Source: DASQFQ01 sp963805525 (GTDB lineage Bacteria > Actinomycetota > Thermoleophilia > Solirubrobacterales > Solirubrobacteraceae). From it: DNA of 64,000 nucleotides. Positions 39,217 to 47,396 of this stretch are shown here, in pieces; positions within the stretch are counted from its first letter, which is position 1, and the number at the start of each line of letters is the position of its first letter. A model generated the notes under the pieces. The model did not search any database, was not told the origin of the DNA, and was given only the letters and a program-made list of their open reading frames with translations. The position numbers and the translations under genes were made by a program. Where the stretch lies: the NCBI GenBank assembly GCA_963805525.1, contig CAWDUT010000001.1, forward strand, positions 62,001 to 126,000. Direction: 5' to 3'.

Positions 39217-41616
39217 CTAGCGCGCGCGAGCGGGGGCGCCGGTCGGCAGGCCGCGCGACGAACGCAGCGCGGCATCGACCTCGTGACGCGGCGTCACGTC
39301 GCGACACACCGCCATCACGCCGATCACGCCGGCACGCGCGTCGCGCACGGCGACGGCCTGCACCGAGAGGTGGATCCCGCTGCGGCGCCCGATCCACTCG
39401 AAGTCCCGCGGCTCGCCCTCGAGCACCGGGCGCAGCAGCGCGTCCATCTGGTCGCCGTCGGCGTCGTCGCCGAGCGCCTCGGTCAGCGTCTTGCCCACGA
39501 GCATCTCGCGCCAGCGCTCGAGCGGGCCGAGCCCGCCGTTGACCGCCTGGCAGCGGAGGTCGCGGTCGAACACGGCGACCGCCATGTCCGGCACCGTCCG
39601 CAGCAGCACGCGGTAGAGCTCGTCGCCCTGCTGGAGCGCGGCGGCGATGCGGCGCCGCTCGCGGTCGGCGGTCAGCTCGGTCAGCGTGGCCATCGTCTCC
39701 TCGTAGGTCGGCACCTCCGACGGGACCGGCGCCGGCCGGCCGAGCAGGAAGCCCTGGGCGCCGTGGGCGCCGACCGGGCGCGCCTCGCGCTCCGGGTCCG
39801 GGTCGCGGGCGAGCTCGAGCATCGCCTCGGTCTCGATCCCCTCGGCGATCACGAACGCGCCGCTCTCGCGGGCGAAGGCCATGATGCCGAGCATCACCGC
39901 GCGCGCCCCGCGGTCCTCGACCGCGTTGGCCACGACCGCGCGGTCGATCTTGATGAAGTCGACCGGCAGCGCGCTGAGCATCTCGAGCCCGGCGTTGCCG
40001 GCGCCGACGTCGTCGAGCGCGAGCTTGAAGCCGAGCCGCCGCAGCCGCGCCGCCTCGGGGAGCAGGATCTCCTTGCGCGCGTCGGTGCGCTCGGTGATCT
40101 CGAGCACGACCTGGTGCGGCTCGTAGCCGGCGCCGTGCACCGCCAGCACGAGGCTGTCGCCCGCGAGGCCGTCGTGCTCGAGCGTCTGGGGGGAGACGTT
40201 GAGGAACAGCAGCGCGCCCTCGGGCAGCTCGCCCGCGGCGCGCAGCGTGGCGCGGCGGCAGACGGCGTCGAGCTCGTGGCCGCGGCCGATCGAGTCGGCG
40301 ATCTCGAACGCCTCGCCCGGCCCGGAGAGCTCCGACGAGCGCGGGCGCGCGAGCGCCTCGAACCCGAGCACGCGCGTGCCGGCGAGGTCCCAGATCGGCT
40401 GGAAGGCGACGTCGACCGCGCCAGAGTCGATCAGCGAGCGCACGGCGCGGACCTTCTCGATCGTCACGACCGGGACGCTGTCGGCGACCTCGGTGGAGGC
40501 GACGACCGCGTTGCCGCCGCGGCGCTTGGCCTCGAGCAGCGCGGCGTCGGCGCGGCCCCACAGCGTGCTCGGCTCGCGGTCCTCCGGCCGGGCGGCGCTG
40601 AAGCCGATGCTCGTGGTCACGCCCGAGAGGCGGCGCTCGACCGTGGTGCGGATGCGCTCGAGCGGGACGTCGGCGTCGCACTCGCGCGTGTGGTTGAGCA
40701 GGACGGCGAACTCGTCGCCGCCGAGGCGGAAGGCGCGGTCGCCGGCGCGCTGCTCGCGCAGCAGCTCGGCGAGCTCGCACAGCAGGCGGTCGCCGTGCTG
40801 GTGGCCGTGGCGGTCGTTCTCGAACTTGAAATCGTCGATGTCCAGCAGCGCGAGCGTGACGTCGCTGTCGTAGCGCGTGGCCTCGCCGACCGCGCGCGAG
40901 AGCTCGTCCTGGAAGGCCCGGTGGTTGTCGAGGTCGGTCAGGCCGTCGCGGCGGGCGCGCTGCAGCGCGGCGCGGTAGAGCACGCCGACGCTGCGGCCGC
41001 CGAGCACGTAGAACAGCGGCAGCGCGATCAGCAGGCTGAGCAGGACGAACAGGCCGAGGCTGTCGCGGAAGGAGGCGACGCCGGCCTTCAGCGCGTCGCT
41101 CGAGCGGTACTCGGCGAACAGCACCCGGCGCCCGAGCAGGCGCATCGGCGTGATGTAGGCGTTGCGCTCCGCGCCGGCGGGCTCGCCCTCGACCGGCTTG
41201 TGCGAGCGCGCGGCCTTGCGCAGCAGCGGGTCGGTGCGGACCACGCCGACCTGGCCGGCGACCGGCGAGGCCAGCACGCTGCCGTCGACGTCGAGCACGG
41301 CCACATCCTGGGTGTCGGGCCGCTCCGCGATCGCGGCGAGCACCTCGGTGACCTCGCTGAGCGGCCGCTCGTAGCGGTTGTTCTGCGCCGCCGCGGCGCG
41401 CGACTCGAGCGAGCGCGCGTCGGCGGCGTGGACGGCGGCGTGCTCGCGGATGAGGTCGGCCTGGACGCGGTTGCCGACGATGAAGTACTGGAACGTCCCG
41501 ACCGCGCTGAGCGCGAGGACGAGCGTCAGCAGCAGGCGAGCGATGACGCTCTCGCGCAGGCGGAGCGCGCGCGCGTGCAGGCTGCGGTGCGAGAGCATCT
41601 CGGCGTGCATCGGCAC
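39217..41616 (-). CDS. Membrane GGDEF-EAL-PAS cyclic-di-GMP protein
   Basis: 799 aa. Two membrane helices (about 25-47 and 188-206) flank an extracytoplasmic sensor. The GGDEF loop is canonical (RLGGDEFAVLL, GGDEF at 299-303), the EAL domain keeps FEALARP, LEITERTD, LALDDVGAGNAG, VDFIKIDR and IAEGIE, so both synthesis and breakdown of c-di-GMP are possible. A PAS domain sits after EAL, at about 670-785 (VLLRTVPDMAVAVFDRD, IGVMAVCRDVTPRHE), an unusual order since PAS normally precedes GGDEF. It is inserted between pdhB and pdhC, 34 and 35 bases from each. Confidence 0.93.
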   Translation of the reverse strand: MPMHAEMLSHRSLHARALRLRESVIARLLLTLVLALSAVGTFQYFIVGNRVQADLIREHAAVHAADARSLESRAAAAQNNRYERPLSEVTEVLAAIAERPDTQDVAVLDVDGSVLASPVAGQVGVVRTDPLLRKAARSHKPVEGEPAGAERNAYITPMRLLGRRVLFAEYRSSDALKAGVASFRDSLGLFVLLSLLIALPLFYVLGGRSVGVLYRAALQRARRDGLTDLDNHRAFQDELSRAVGEATRYDSDVTLALLDIDDFKFENDRHGHQHGDRLLCELAELLREQRAGDRAFRLGGDEFAVLLNHTRECDADVPLERIRTTVERRLSGVTTSIGFSAARPEDREPSTLWGRADAALLEAKRRGGNAVVASTEVADSVPVVTIEKVRAVRSLIDSGAVDVAFQPIWDLAGTRVLGFEALARPRSSELSGPGEAFEIADSIGRGHELDAVCRRATLRAAGELPEGALLFLNVSPQTLEHDGLAGDSLVLAVHGAGYEPHQVVLEITERTDARKEILLPEAARLRRLGFKLALDDVGAGNAGLEMLSALPVDFIKIDRAVVANAVEDRGARAVMLGIMAFARESGAFVIAEGIETEAMLELARDPDPEREARPVGAHGAQGFLLGRPAPVPSEVPTYEETMATLTELTADRERRRIAAALQQGDELYRVLLRTVPDMAVAVFDRDLRCQAVNGGLGPLERWREMLVGKTLTEALGDDADGDQMDALLRPVLEGEPRDFEWIGRRSGIHLSVQAVAVRDARAGVIGVMAVCRDVTPRHEVDAALRSSRGLPTGAPARAR

Positions 41617-41650
41617 ACGATGCGCCGGACCTTGAGTGGTGGCGGGATTC

Positions 41651-42637
41651 CTAGAGGTCGCGGAACGTCGACAAGACCGCTTCGACGATCTGCGGCTCGT
41701 GCGGGTAGGCGATCTGCTCGAGCGGCTTGGAGTACGGCATCGGCAGGTCGGCGCCGGTAACGCGGCCGACCGGCGCGTCGAGGTAGTCGAACGCCTGCTC
41801 CTGGATCAGGGCCGCGAGGTTCGCGCCGACGCCGCCGTGCGGCCAGCCCTCTTCGACGATCACCACGCGGTTGGTCTTGCGCACCGACTCGAGCATCGTG
41901 TCGAGATCCAAGGGCCGCAGCGTGCGCGGGTCGATCACCTCGGCCTCGATCTCGTGCTCGTCGCTCAGCGTCTTCGCGGCCTTCTCGGCCGTGATCGCCA
42001 TGCGCGAGATGCCGATGATCGTCACGTCGTCGCCCTCGCGGCGGATCGCCGCCTGGCCGAAGTCGACCGTGTGGTCCTCGTCGTCGGGCACCTCGCCGCG
42101 CTGGCCGTACAGGTACTCGTGCTCGATGAAGACGACCGGATTGTCGTCGCGGATCGCCGACTTCAGCAGCCCCTTGGCGTCGGCCGCGGTGCTCGGCACC
42201 GCCACCAACATGCCCGGCACGTGGAGGAAGAGCGCCTCCCACGAGTGCGAGTGGGTCGGGCCGAGCTGGTGGCCGGCGCCCTGCGGCATCCGCACCACCA
42301 TCGGTACGCGGACCTGGCCGCCGAACATGTAGTGGATCGTCGCCATGTGGTTGACGATCTGGTCCAGCGCGAGCAGCGAGAAGTTGATCGTCATCAGCTC
42401 GACGACAGGGCGCAGCCCGGTCATCGCGGAGCCGACGCCCATGCCGACGATCGTGTTCTCCGAGATCGGCGTGTCGCGCACGCGCTTCTCGCCGAACTCC
42501 TCGAGCAGCCCGTTGGTCACCTTGAACGCGCCGTTGAAGACGCCGATGTCCTCGCCCATGAGGTAGACGTTCTCGTCGCGCTGCATCTCCTCGCGCAGCG
42601 CCTGGTTCAGAGCCTCGCGGTAGCGGACGACGGCCAT
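41651..42637 (-). CDS. pdhB: Pyruvate dehydrogenase E1 beta subunit
   Basis: 328 aa. LMGEDIGVFNGAFKVTNGL, DTPISENTIVGMGVGSAMTG, ELMTINFSLLALDQIVNHMA, MPQGAGHQLGPTHSHSWEA and EEGWPHGGVGANLAALIQE identify a pyruvate-type E1beta. E in ISENT activates thiamine diphosphate. The start shares one base with the pdhA stop (TGATG), so the two subunits are made in equal amounts. Confidence 0.93.
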   Translation of the reverse strand: MAVVRYREALNQALREEMQRDENVYLMGEDIGVFNGAFKVTNGLLEEFGEKRVRDTPISENTIVGMGVGSAMTGLRPVVELMTINFSLLALDQIVNHMATIHYMFGGQVRVPMVVRMPQGAGHQLGPTHSHSWEALFLHVPGMLVAVPSTAADAKGLLKSAIRDDNPVVFIEHEYLYGQRGEVPDDEDHTVDFGQAAIRREGDDVTIIGISRMAITAEKAAKTLSDEHEIEAEVIDPRTLRPLDLDTMLESVRKTNRVVIVEEGWPHGGVGANLAALIQEQAFDYLDAPVGRVTGADLPMPYSKPLEQIAYPHEPQIVEAVLSTFRDL

Positions 42638-43890
42638 CAGTCCTTCTCACCTGTCTCGCCTAGCGGCTCGCCGCCGCCTTCGGCTAGCTCGGCGTCGTCG
42701 TCATCGGCCTGCGCCTGGTCGGACGCCTTCTCCAGCCCGAGGTCCTCGCGCGACGCCTGCTCGACCGCGTCGCCGTAGGCGTCGGTCGGCCCGCGCTCCT
42801 TGTCGGAGAGCTCGCGCTCCTTCTCGCCCGGGTGCACGCCGGCGGAGCGCTCGTCGACCGAGTACCAGCCCTTGACCTGGTCGCCGAGGACGTAGATGTC
42901 GTCGTACAGCGACTCGGGCGGCGGGAACTTCGCCTTGTCCGCGAAGCGCACGGCCTCGTCGATGCTCTTGACGACGGCCGCGTCCATCTTCTCGGCCTCG
43001 CCCTCCTCGAGGATCCCCTCCTCCTCGAGCTTGCGCGCGAAGACCTCGATCGGGTCCTTCTTGCGCCACTCGGCGACCTGCTCCTTGGTGCGGTACTCCT
43101 CGGGATCGGCCATCGAGTGGCCGCGGAAGCGGTAGGTGATCGCCTCGACGAGCACCGGCTGGCGCTCCTCGCGCGCCTGCTTCAGCGCCTCGCCGATCAC
43201 CGCGTAGGTGTCGAGCACGTCCATGCCGTCACAGCGCATGCCGGGGACGCCGAAGCCCTCACCGCGGCGGTGCAGGTCGGTCACCGCGGAGTGGCGCTCG
43301 ATCGCGGTGCCCATGCCGAACTGGTTGTTCGTGACCATGAAGACGACCGGCAGGTCCCACAGGGCGGCGAGGTTGAGCGTCTCGCCGAACGTGCCCTGGT
43401 TGGAGGCGCCGTCGCCGAACACGCACAGCGTGACCTCCTCGGTCCCGCGGTAGTCGGAGGACAGCGCCATGCCTGCGGCGAGCGGGAGGTTGCCGCCGAC
43501 GATCCCGTAGCCGCCCATGAAGCGGTTCTCGAGGTCGAACATGTGCATCGATCCGCCGCGGCCGTGGGACACGCCGGACTCGCGGCCGAACAGCTCGGCC
43601 ATCACCTTGTTGCGATCCGCGCCGCGCGACAGCGCGTGGCCGTGCGAGCGGTAGGTGGAGATCAGGTAGTCCTCGTCGCGCATCGCGCGGACGGCCCCGA
43701 CGATCGTCGCCTCCTCGCCGATGGCGAGGTGGAGGAAGCCCCCGACCTTCGCCTTCGCGTACATCTCGCCCGCGCGCTCCTCGAAGCGGCGGATGAGCAT
43801 CATCGTCTCGAGCCACTCGCGGGCGGCGTCGGGCTCCGGCAGCTCGCGCTGCTCGGCCCGCTCCCTCTCCTCTTGCGTCACGTCGGCCAT
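42637..43890 (-). CDS. pdhA: Pyruvate dehydrogenase E1 alpha subunit, with acidic C-terminal extension
   Basis: 417 aa. YRSHGHALSRGADRNKVMAE, GRGGSMHMFDLENRFMGGYG, the thiamine diphosphate motif FGDGASNQGTFGETLNLA ending VTNNQFGMGT, and RFRGHSMADPEEYR are classic. A tail of about 75-90 residues after the core is very acidic (e.g. EKERELSDKERGPTDAYG, QAQADDDDAELAEGGGE), longer than usual for the family. It heads the pyruvate dehydrogenase operon; a promoter should lie in 43891-43960. Confidence 0.93.
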   Translation of the reverse strand: MADVTQEERERAEQRELPEPDAAREWLETMMLIRRFEERAGEMYAKAKVGGFLHLAIGEEATIVGAVRAMRDEDYLISTYRSHGHALSRGADRNKVMAELFGRESGVSHGRGGSMHMFDLENRFMGGYGIVGGNLPLAAGMALSSDYRGTEEVTLCVFGDGASNQGTFGETLNLAALWDLPVVFMVTNNQFGMGTAIERHSAVTDLHRRGEGFGVPGMRCDGMDVLDTYAVIGEALKQAREERQPVLVEAITYRFRGHSMADPEEYRTKEQVAEWRKKDPIEVFARKLEEEGILEEGEAEKMDAAVVKSIDEAVRFADKAKFPPPESLYDDIYVLGDQVKGWYSVDERSAGVHPGEKERELSDKERGPTDAYGDAVEQASREDLGLEKASDQAQADDDDAELAEGGGEPLGETGEKD

Positions 43891-43957
43891 GGTTCGGCGG
43901 ACGTTAGCGCGTGATCAGCGTTGGCCCGGACCCGGCGCAGTCGCACCCGCCACCTGG

Positions 43958-43981
43958 GGGGTCGTTACCCCTCGGGAGGGG
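43958..43981. terminator. Overlapping short hairpins between RDD gene and pdhA
   Basis: GGGGT-CGTT-ACCCC (43958-43971) and CCCCTC-GG-GAGGGG (43968-43981) are mutually exclusive inverted repeats in the 98-base gap; one may end the RDD transcript or a read-through transcript. No T-run. Confidence 0.25.
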
Positions 43982-43988
43982 GCGCGGT

Positions 43989-44843
43989 TCAGAGGCCGGC
44001 GCAGGCGCGCATGCCGAGCTGCGCGTAGTGCTTCGCCGCGCGCTGGCGCGCGCTGCGGATGGCGGCGATGTCGCCCTGGCTCGGCTGTCCGCCGCGTCCC
44101 GCCGCTTCCACGGCGCGGGTGACGGAGGCGTCGAGGCCCAGGATCTCCGCGCGCAGCTTGCGGGCGCTGCCGGGTGTGCCGACCGCGGCGAGCTTGCGGT
44201 GCGCGGCGGCCTGGCGGGCGACGATCTCGTCGACCCCGCGCGCGGGCGTCGCCGCGGCGGCCGTGTTGCGCGCGCACGTCTTGTCGACGGCGGTCAGATA
44301 GTCCTGGCGTGCGAAGTGCCCGGAGAAGCCGAGCACGACCGCGACGGCGGCGAGTGCGATGCCCGCCGGGACGGCGATCAGCAGGGGCGAGAAGCGGGCG
44401 CGCGGGAGGCCGGGCGCGGGGTGCGCGACGATCGTGTCGCCGAGCATGTCGCCGAGCCGCCCGCGGCGCTTGCCGGAGGCGAGGAAGACGGCGAGGCCGA
44501 TCGGGCCGTCCTCGACGATCCGCGTCGACGTGCGCAGGGCGACGGCCTTCGCGGTCGCGGGCTCGCCGTCGCGCATCAGCACGCGTAGGCCGAGCAGGCG
44601 CTTGCCGAGCGTGCAGCCCCACAGCGCCTCGCAGAGGAAGAAGTAGAGAAGGCAGATCGCGACGAGCGCGACCGACACACCGAACGGGAGCCCAAGCACG
44701 GGGATCAGGAACGGCGCGCCCACCAACAGCCCGTCGACGGCGCGCGCGATCGCGCGGCGCGAGTCGTACTTCGCGAGGTCCTCCCGCGGCGGCGCGGCCG
44801 CGGCGAGGGGCTCTTCCTGTGGCGCTTCGACGGTCGTGCTCAT
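43989..44843 (-). CDS. RDD family membrane protein with Cys-flanked C-terminal domain
   Basis: 284 aa. ATG at 44843 with a GGGAGGA ribosome-binding site directly before it. DSRRAIARAVDGLLVGAPF is the RDD motif in helix 1; a second helix LVAICLLYFFLCEALWG, TLGKRLLGLRV loop and a helix LLIAVPAGIALAAVAVVLGF follow. After the last helix an extracytoplasmic helical domain runs from VDKTCARNT to AQLGMRACAGL, bounded by one Cys at each end. RDD proteins are poorly characterised, some being Na+/H+ antiporters. It is a tandem paralogue of the gene upstream. Confidence 0.87.
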   Translation of the reverse strand: MSTTVEAPQEEPLAAAAPPREDLAKYDSRRAIARAVDGLLVGAPFLIPVLGLPFGVSVALVAICLLYFFLCEALWGCTLGKRLLGLRVLMRDGEPATAKAVALRTSTRIVEDGPIGLAVFLASGKRRGRLGDMLGDTIVAHPAPGLPRARFSPLLIAVPAGIALAAVAVVLGFSGHFARQDYLTAVDKTCARNTAAAATPARGVDEIVARQAAAHRKLAAVGTPGSARKLRAEILGLDASVTRAVEAAGRGGQPSQGDIAAIRSARQRAAKHYAQLGMRACAGL

Positions 44844-44881
44844 TCCTCCCGCCATCGGCGGGCCGGGAGTGGGACTTGAGC

Positions 44882-45547
44882 TCAGGCCGGCTGGCCGGCG
44901 CAGGCCTTGAGGCCCAGCTGGGCGTACTGCCGGTCGACTTCGAACTCGCGCGCCTGGATCTCGGTGACCTCGTGCGCGAACGCCGCGGCGGGGTCCGGTG
45001 CGGCTTTGGCGCGCGCCACGGCGCCGTCGATCGTGGTCACCATCGTGCCGCTGAGCGCGAGCACCTGCCTGCGCAGCTCGGTGACCTCCGGCGGCGCCTC
45101 GAGCGACGCGATCGCCTGGTGGTCGGCGTGCACCCACCGCACCATGACGGGGATCGTGACCTGAGCGCGCGGCGTCGCGGCGTACGTGTCGCGGCGCGCC
45201 TGGCACACCTGGTCGACGCGGGCGAGGTAGTCGTTCTCCGGTTGCGGGACCAGCACGATCGCCATCGCGCCGATCGCCCACGCGATGGGGTAGACGATCA
45301 TCAGCGGCGAGAGCGGCGCGTGGGGCAGCCCCGGCGTCGCGCGGGCGACGATCGTGCCGCCGAGCATGTCGCCGATCCGCTGGCGGCGCCGGCCCGAGCA
45401 GACCATCACGAGGAGCCCGAGCGGGCCGTCGTCGATCAGCCGCAGCACGGTCCGCGCCGACACCGCGCTCGCGGTCGCCGGCCGGCCGTCGCGCATCAGC
45501 ACGCGCAGGCCGAGCAGGCGCTTGCCGAGCGTCTGGCCCCACAGCAC
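44882..45547 (-). CDS. RDD family paralogue, 5'-truncated
   Basis: 221 aa from the GTG at 45547. It aligns with the neighbour from LWGQTLGKRLLGLRVLMRDG onward and ends likewise with AQLGLKACAGQPA, including the two flanking cysteines (VDQVCQARR near the start of that domain). The preceding sequence in this frame (a hydrophobic FLVSLSLTYFFICE) continues the homology back to an in-frame TAA, which is the stop of the upstream small gene; RDD helix 1 with its Arg and Asp residues is missing. Either it is a deletion remnant or a shortened paralogue still made from the GTG. Confidence 0.7.
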   Translation of the reverse strand: MLWGQTLGKRLLGLRVLMRDGRPATASAVSARTVLRLIDDGPLGLLVMVCSGRRRQRIGDMLGGTIVARATPGLPHAPLSPLMIVYPIAWAIGAMAIVLVPQPENDYLARVDQVCQARRDTYAATPRAQVTIPVMVRWVHADHQAIASLEAPPEVTELRRQVLALSGTMVTTIDGAVARAKAAPDPAAAFAHEVTEIQAREFEVDRQYAQLGLKACAGQPA

Positions 45548-45604
45548 CTCGCAGATGAAGAAGTAGGTCAGGCTCAGCGAGACCAGGAAGACGGAGAGCG
45601 AGAA

Positions 45605-45850
45605 TTACTCCTCGTCCGGCCAGTGACCCGTCCGGTCGTAGTGCTCGCGCGCGGCCTCCTCGCGCTCGCGGTCGCTCGTGGAGGACGCGCTGAGGCGGAG
45701 CGCGAGGTTGAGCAGCATCACCACCAGCGCGACGCCGATCAGCGCCACGCCGGCGCCCTGGTCGTTCTCGCCGTCGCCGACGATCAGCAGCACCACGCCG
45801 GCGGCGGCGATCGCGGCGGGCAGGCCGACGCGGACGAGCCGCAGGATCAC
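45605..45850 (-). CDS. Small two-helix membrane protein
   Basis: 81 aa. Helices LPAAIAAAGVVLLIVG and GVALIGVALVVMLLNLALRL are followed by a charged tail, DREREEAAREHYDRTGHWPD. Similar small proteins are common in actinobacteria, function unknown. It overlaps the HpcH aldolase stop by ATGA. Its stop is exactly at the point where the RDD paralogue homology begins. Confidence 0.75.
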   Translation of the reverse strand: MILRLVRVGLPAAIAAAGVVLLIVGDGENDQGAGVALIGVALVVMLLNLALRLSASSTSDREREEAAREHYDRTGHWPDEE

Positions 45851-46584
45851 GGCTGCAGTGCCTTGCGGATCGCGTCGGTGGCGCCGGCCAGCACGGCGCT
45901 CGTGAAGCCGGCGCTGATCAGCGTGAAGCCGAGCTCGCGGTAGCGCGGCGCGAGCGCGGGGTCGCCCAGGAAGACCGCCGCGGCCTTGCCGTTGGCGCGC
46001 GCGGCCTCCGCGACCGTCCGCGCCGCCTCCTGCACCTCGGGCGTGGCGGCGCCGGGCGTCACGCCGAGCGCGACGCCGAGGTCGTAGGGCCCGACGAACA
46101 GGGCGTCGACGCCGGGCAGCGCCGCGATCTCCCCGGCGGCGTCGAGCGCGCCGCGCGTCTCGATCTGCACCATCGCCACGCGCTCCTCGTCGGCGCGCTC
46201 CGCGTAGCCGGCGTCGCGCCCGAAGGCGCTCGCGCGCGAGCCCGGGTCGAGGCCCCGCGCACCGCCGTAGCGGGTGGCGGCGACCGCGCTCGCGGCGTCG
46301 CGGATGCCCTGCACGCGCGGGACGAGCACGCCCGCGGCGCCGTGGTCGAGCACCCAGCCGATCTCCTCGCTCGCCGCGTGCGGTACGCGCACGATCGCGG
46401 GGGCGCGCAGCGCCTGCAGCTGCGCGAGCGTCGCCTCGCGCGCGCCGGCGCCGTGCTCGAGGTCGACCACGAGCCAGTCGAAGCCGGCGCCCGCGGTGAT
46501 CTCGGCGGCGAGCACGGAGCCGAGGTCGAGGAACGTGCCGAGCAGCTCCTCGCCGGCGAGCATGCGCCGGCGCAGCGCGGTCAT
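45847..46584 (-). CDS. HpcH/HpaI family aldolase
   Basis: 245 aa from the ATG at 46584 (an upstream start at 46605 would overlap the previous gene more). GTFLDLGSVLAAEITAGAGF, DWLVVDLEHGAG, VPHAASEEIGWVLDHGAAGVLVP, MVQIETRGALDAAGEIAA and FVGPYDLGVALGV are characteristic: Glu in QIETR and Asp in GPYDL bind the divalent metal, and the His of DLEHG is the catalytic base. It cleaves 2-keto-3-hydroxy acids into pyruvate and an aldehyde. Coupled to its neighbours by ATGA on both sides. Confidence 0.9.
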   Translation of the reverse strand: MTALRRRMLAGEELLGTFLDLGSVLAAEITAGAGFDWLVVDLEHGAGAREATLAQLQALRAPAIVRVPHAASEEIGWVLDHGAAGVLVPRVQGIRDAASAVAATRYGGARGLDPGSRASAFGRDAGYAERADEERVAMVQIETRGALDAAGEIAALPGVDALFVGPYDLGVALGVTPGAATPEVQEAARTVAEAARANGKAAAVFLGDPALAPRYRELGFTLISAGFTSAVLAGATDAIRKALQP

Positions 46585-46820
46585 GCCGTCTGCCACCGGC
46601 GCCACTTTGCGATGAACGCGTCGGCGTCGAGCGCCGCGAGGTCGGCGCGCAGGCCGCGCGCGAGCCGGCCGGTCTGGTTCGGCTGCGTGTCCCAGAACAG
46701 CGCGACCTCGCCGGTCGCGATCTCCACCACCTCGATGTGGTCGGCGCCCGCGCCGCGCAGCAGGCCCGGCCCGCGGCCGCTCTTGCGCACGTGCAGCTCG
46801 TACTCGCGGTTGGCCTTCAT
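46581..46820 (-). CDS. Small conserved hypothetical protein
   Basis: 79 aa: MKANREYELHVRKSGRGPG ... HIEVVEIATGEVALFWDTQP ... DADAFIAKWRRWQTA. No named domain; two short beta segments and a C-terminal helix. The ATGA overlaps on both sides (DsbA-like gene upstream, aldolase downstream) support expression. Confidence 0.65.
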   Translation of the reverse strand: MKANREYELHVRKSGRGPGLLRGAGADHIEVVEIATGEVALFWDTQPNQTGRLARGLRADLAALDADAFIAKWRRWQTA

Positions 46821-47392
46821 GTGAGCACCGCCGCGGCCGCCTCGAGCTCGCGGTCGCCGTGGAAGATGCGGTCGCCGACCTGGACGGCGGGGACCTCGAG
46901 CACGCCCGCGGCGCCGGCGGCGTCCGTCGCCTCCTGCAGGCGGCGGCGGATCGAGTCGCGGCCGGCGCCCTTGTCGATCGCGGCCGGGTGCATCTCGCAG
47001 GCAGCGGCGGCGAGCATCACGGTGTCCGGGTCGCCGAGGTCGTGCCCGGCCGCGTAGGCCTGGCGGAACGCGGCGAGCGAGAACGCCACGCCGCGGCCGA
47101 TCTGCTTCGCGAAGGTGGCCACGAGCATCGCCCACTCGGCGTCGGGCGGGAACGGGTCGGGCCAGCGCAGGGGCTGGATCCCGGTGAGCACGGCGCGGCG
47201 CTCGATGTCCTCGCGGTAGGCGTCGATCTCCGCGGCGCAGCGGAACGGGCCGAGCTCGCCCGCGCGCAGGCCGGAGAGCAGCACCGGTTGCCACTCGGGC
47301 ACCGTGCCGAGCACGCCGGCGCAGCGCTCGGCCGTCAGATAGGCCTCGGGCGAGGCGAGGTCGTAATAGAAGACCGGCTGCTCCGGTCTCAT
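46817..47392 (-). CDS. DsbA-like / 2-hydroxychromene-2-carboxylate isomerase family protein
   Basis: 191 aa. FYYDLASPEAYLTAERCAG is the opening of the HCCA isomerase-type thioredoxin fold (Ser instead of a CxxC active site), WQPVLLSGLRAGELG and a late VLEVPAVQVGDRIFHGDREL follow. The enzyme family isomerises ring compounds with glutathione or acts as a thiol transferase; lacking CxxC, disulfide exchange is unlikely. Neighbouring aldolase suggests a role in aromatic breakdown (inference). Ends five bases upstream of lpdA's stop on the same strand. Confidence 0.82.
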   Translation of the reverse strand: MRPEQPVFYYDLASPEAYLTAERCAGVLGTVPEWQPVLLSGLRAGELGPFRCAAEIDAYREDIERRAVLTGIQPLRWPDPFPPDAEWAMLVATFAKQIGRGVAFSLAAFRQAYAAGHDLGDPDTVMLAAAACEMHPAAIDKGAGRDSIRRRLQEATDAAGAAGVLEVPAVQVGDRIFHGDRELEAAAAVLT

Positions 47393-47396
47393 CGCG

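Noticed and set aside
44882..45604. Full-length RDD gene starting upstream of 45547
   Set aside because: An in-frame TAA at the end of the preceding gene blocks extension; no start codon exists before the GTG at 45547.
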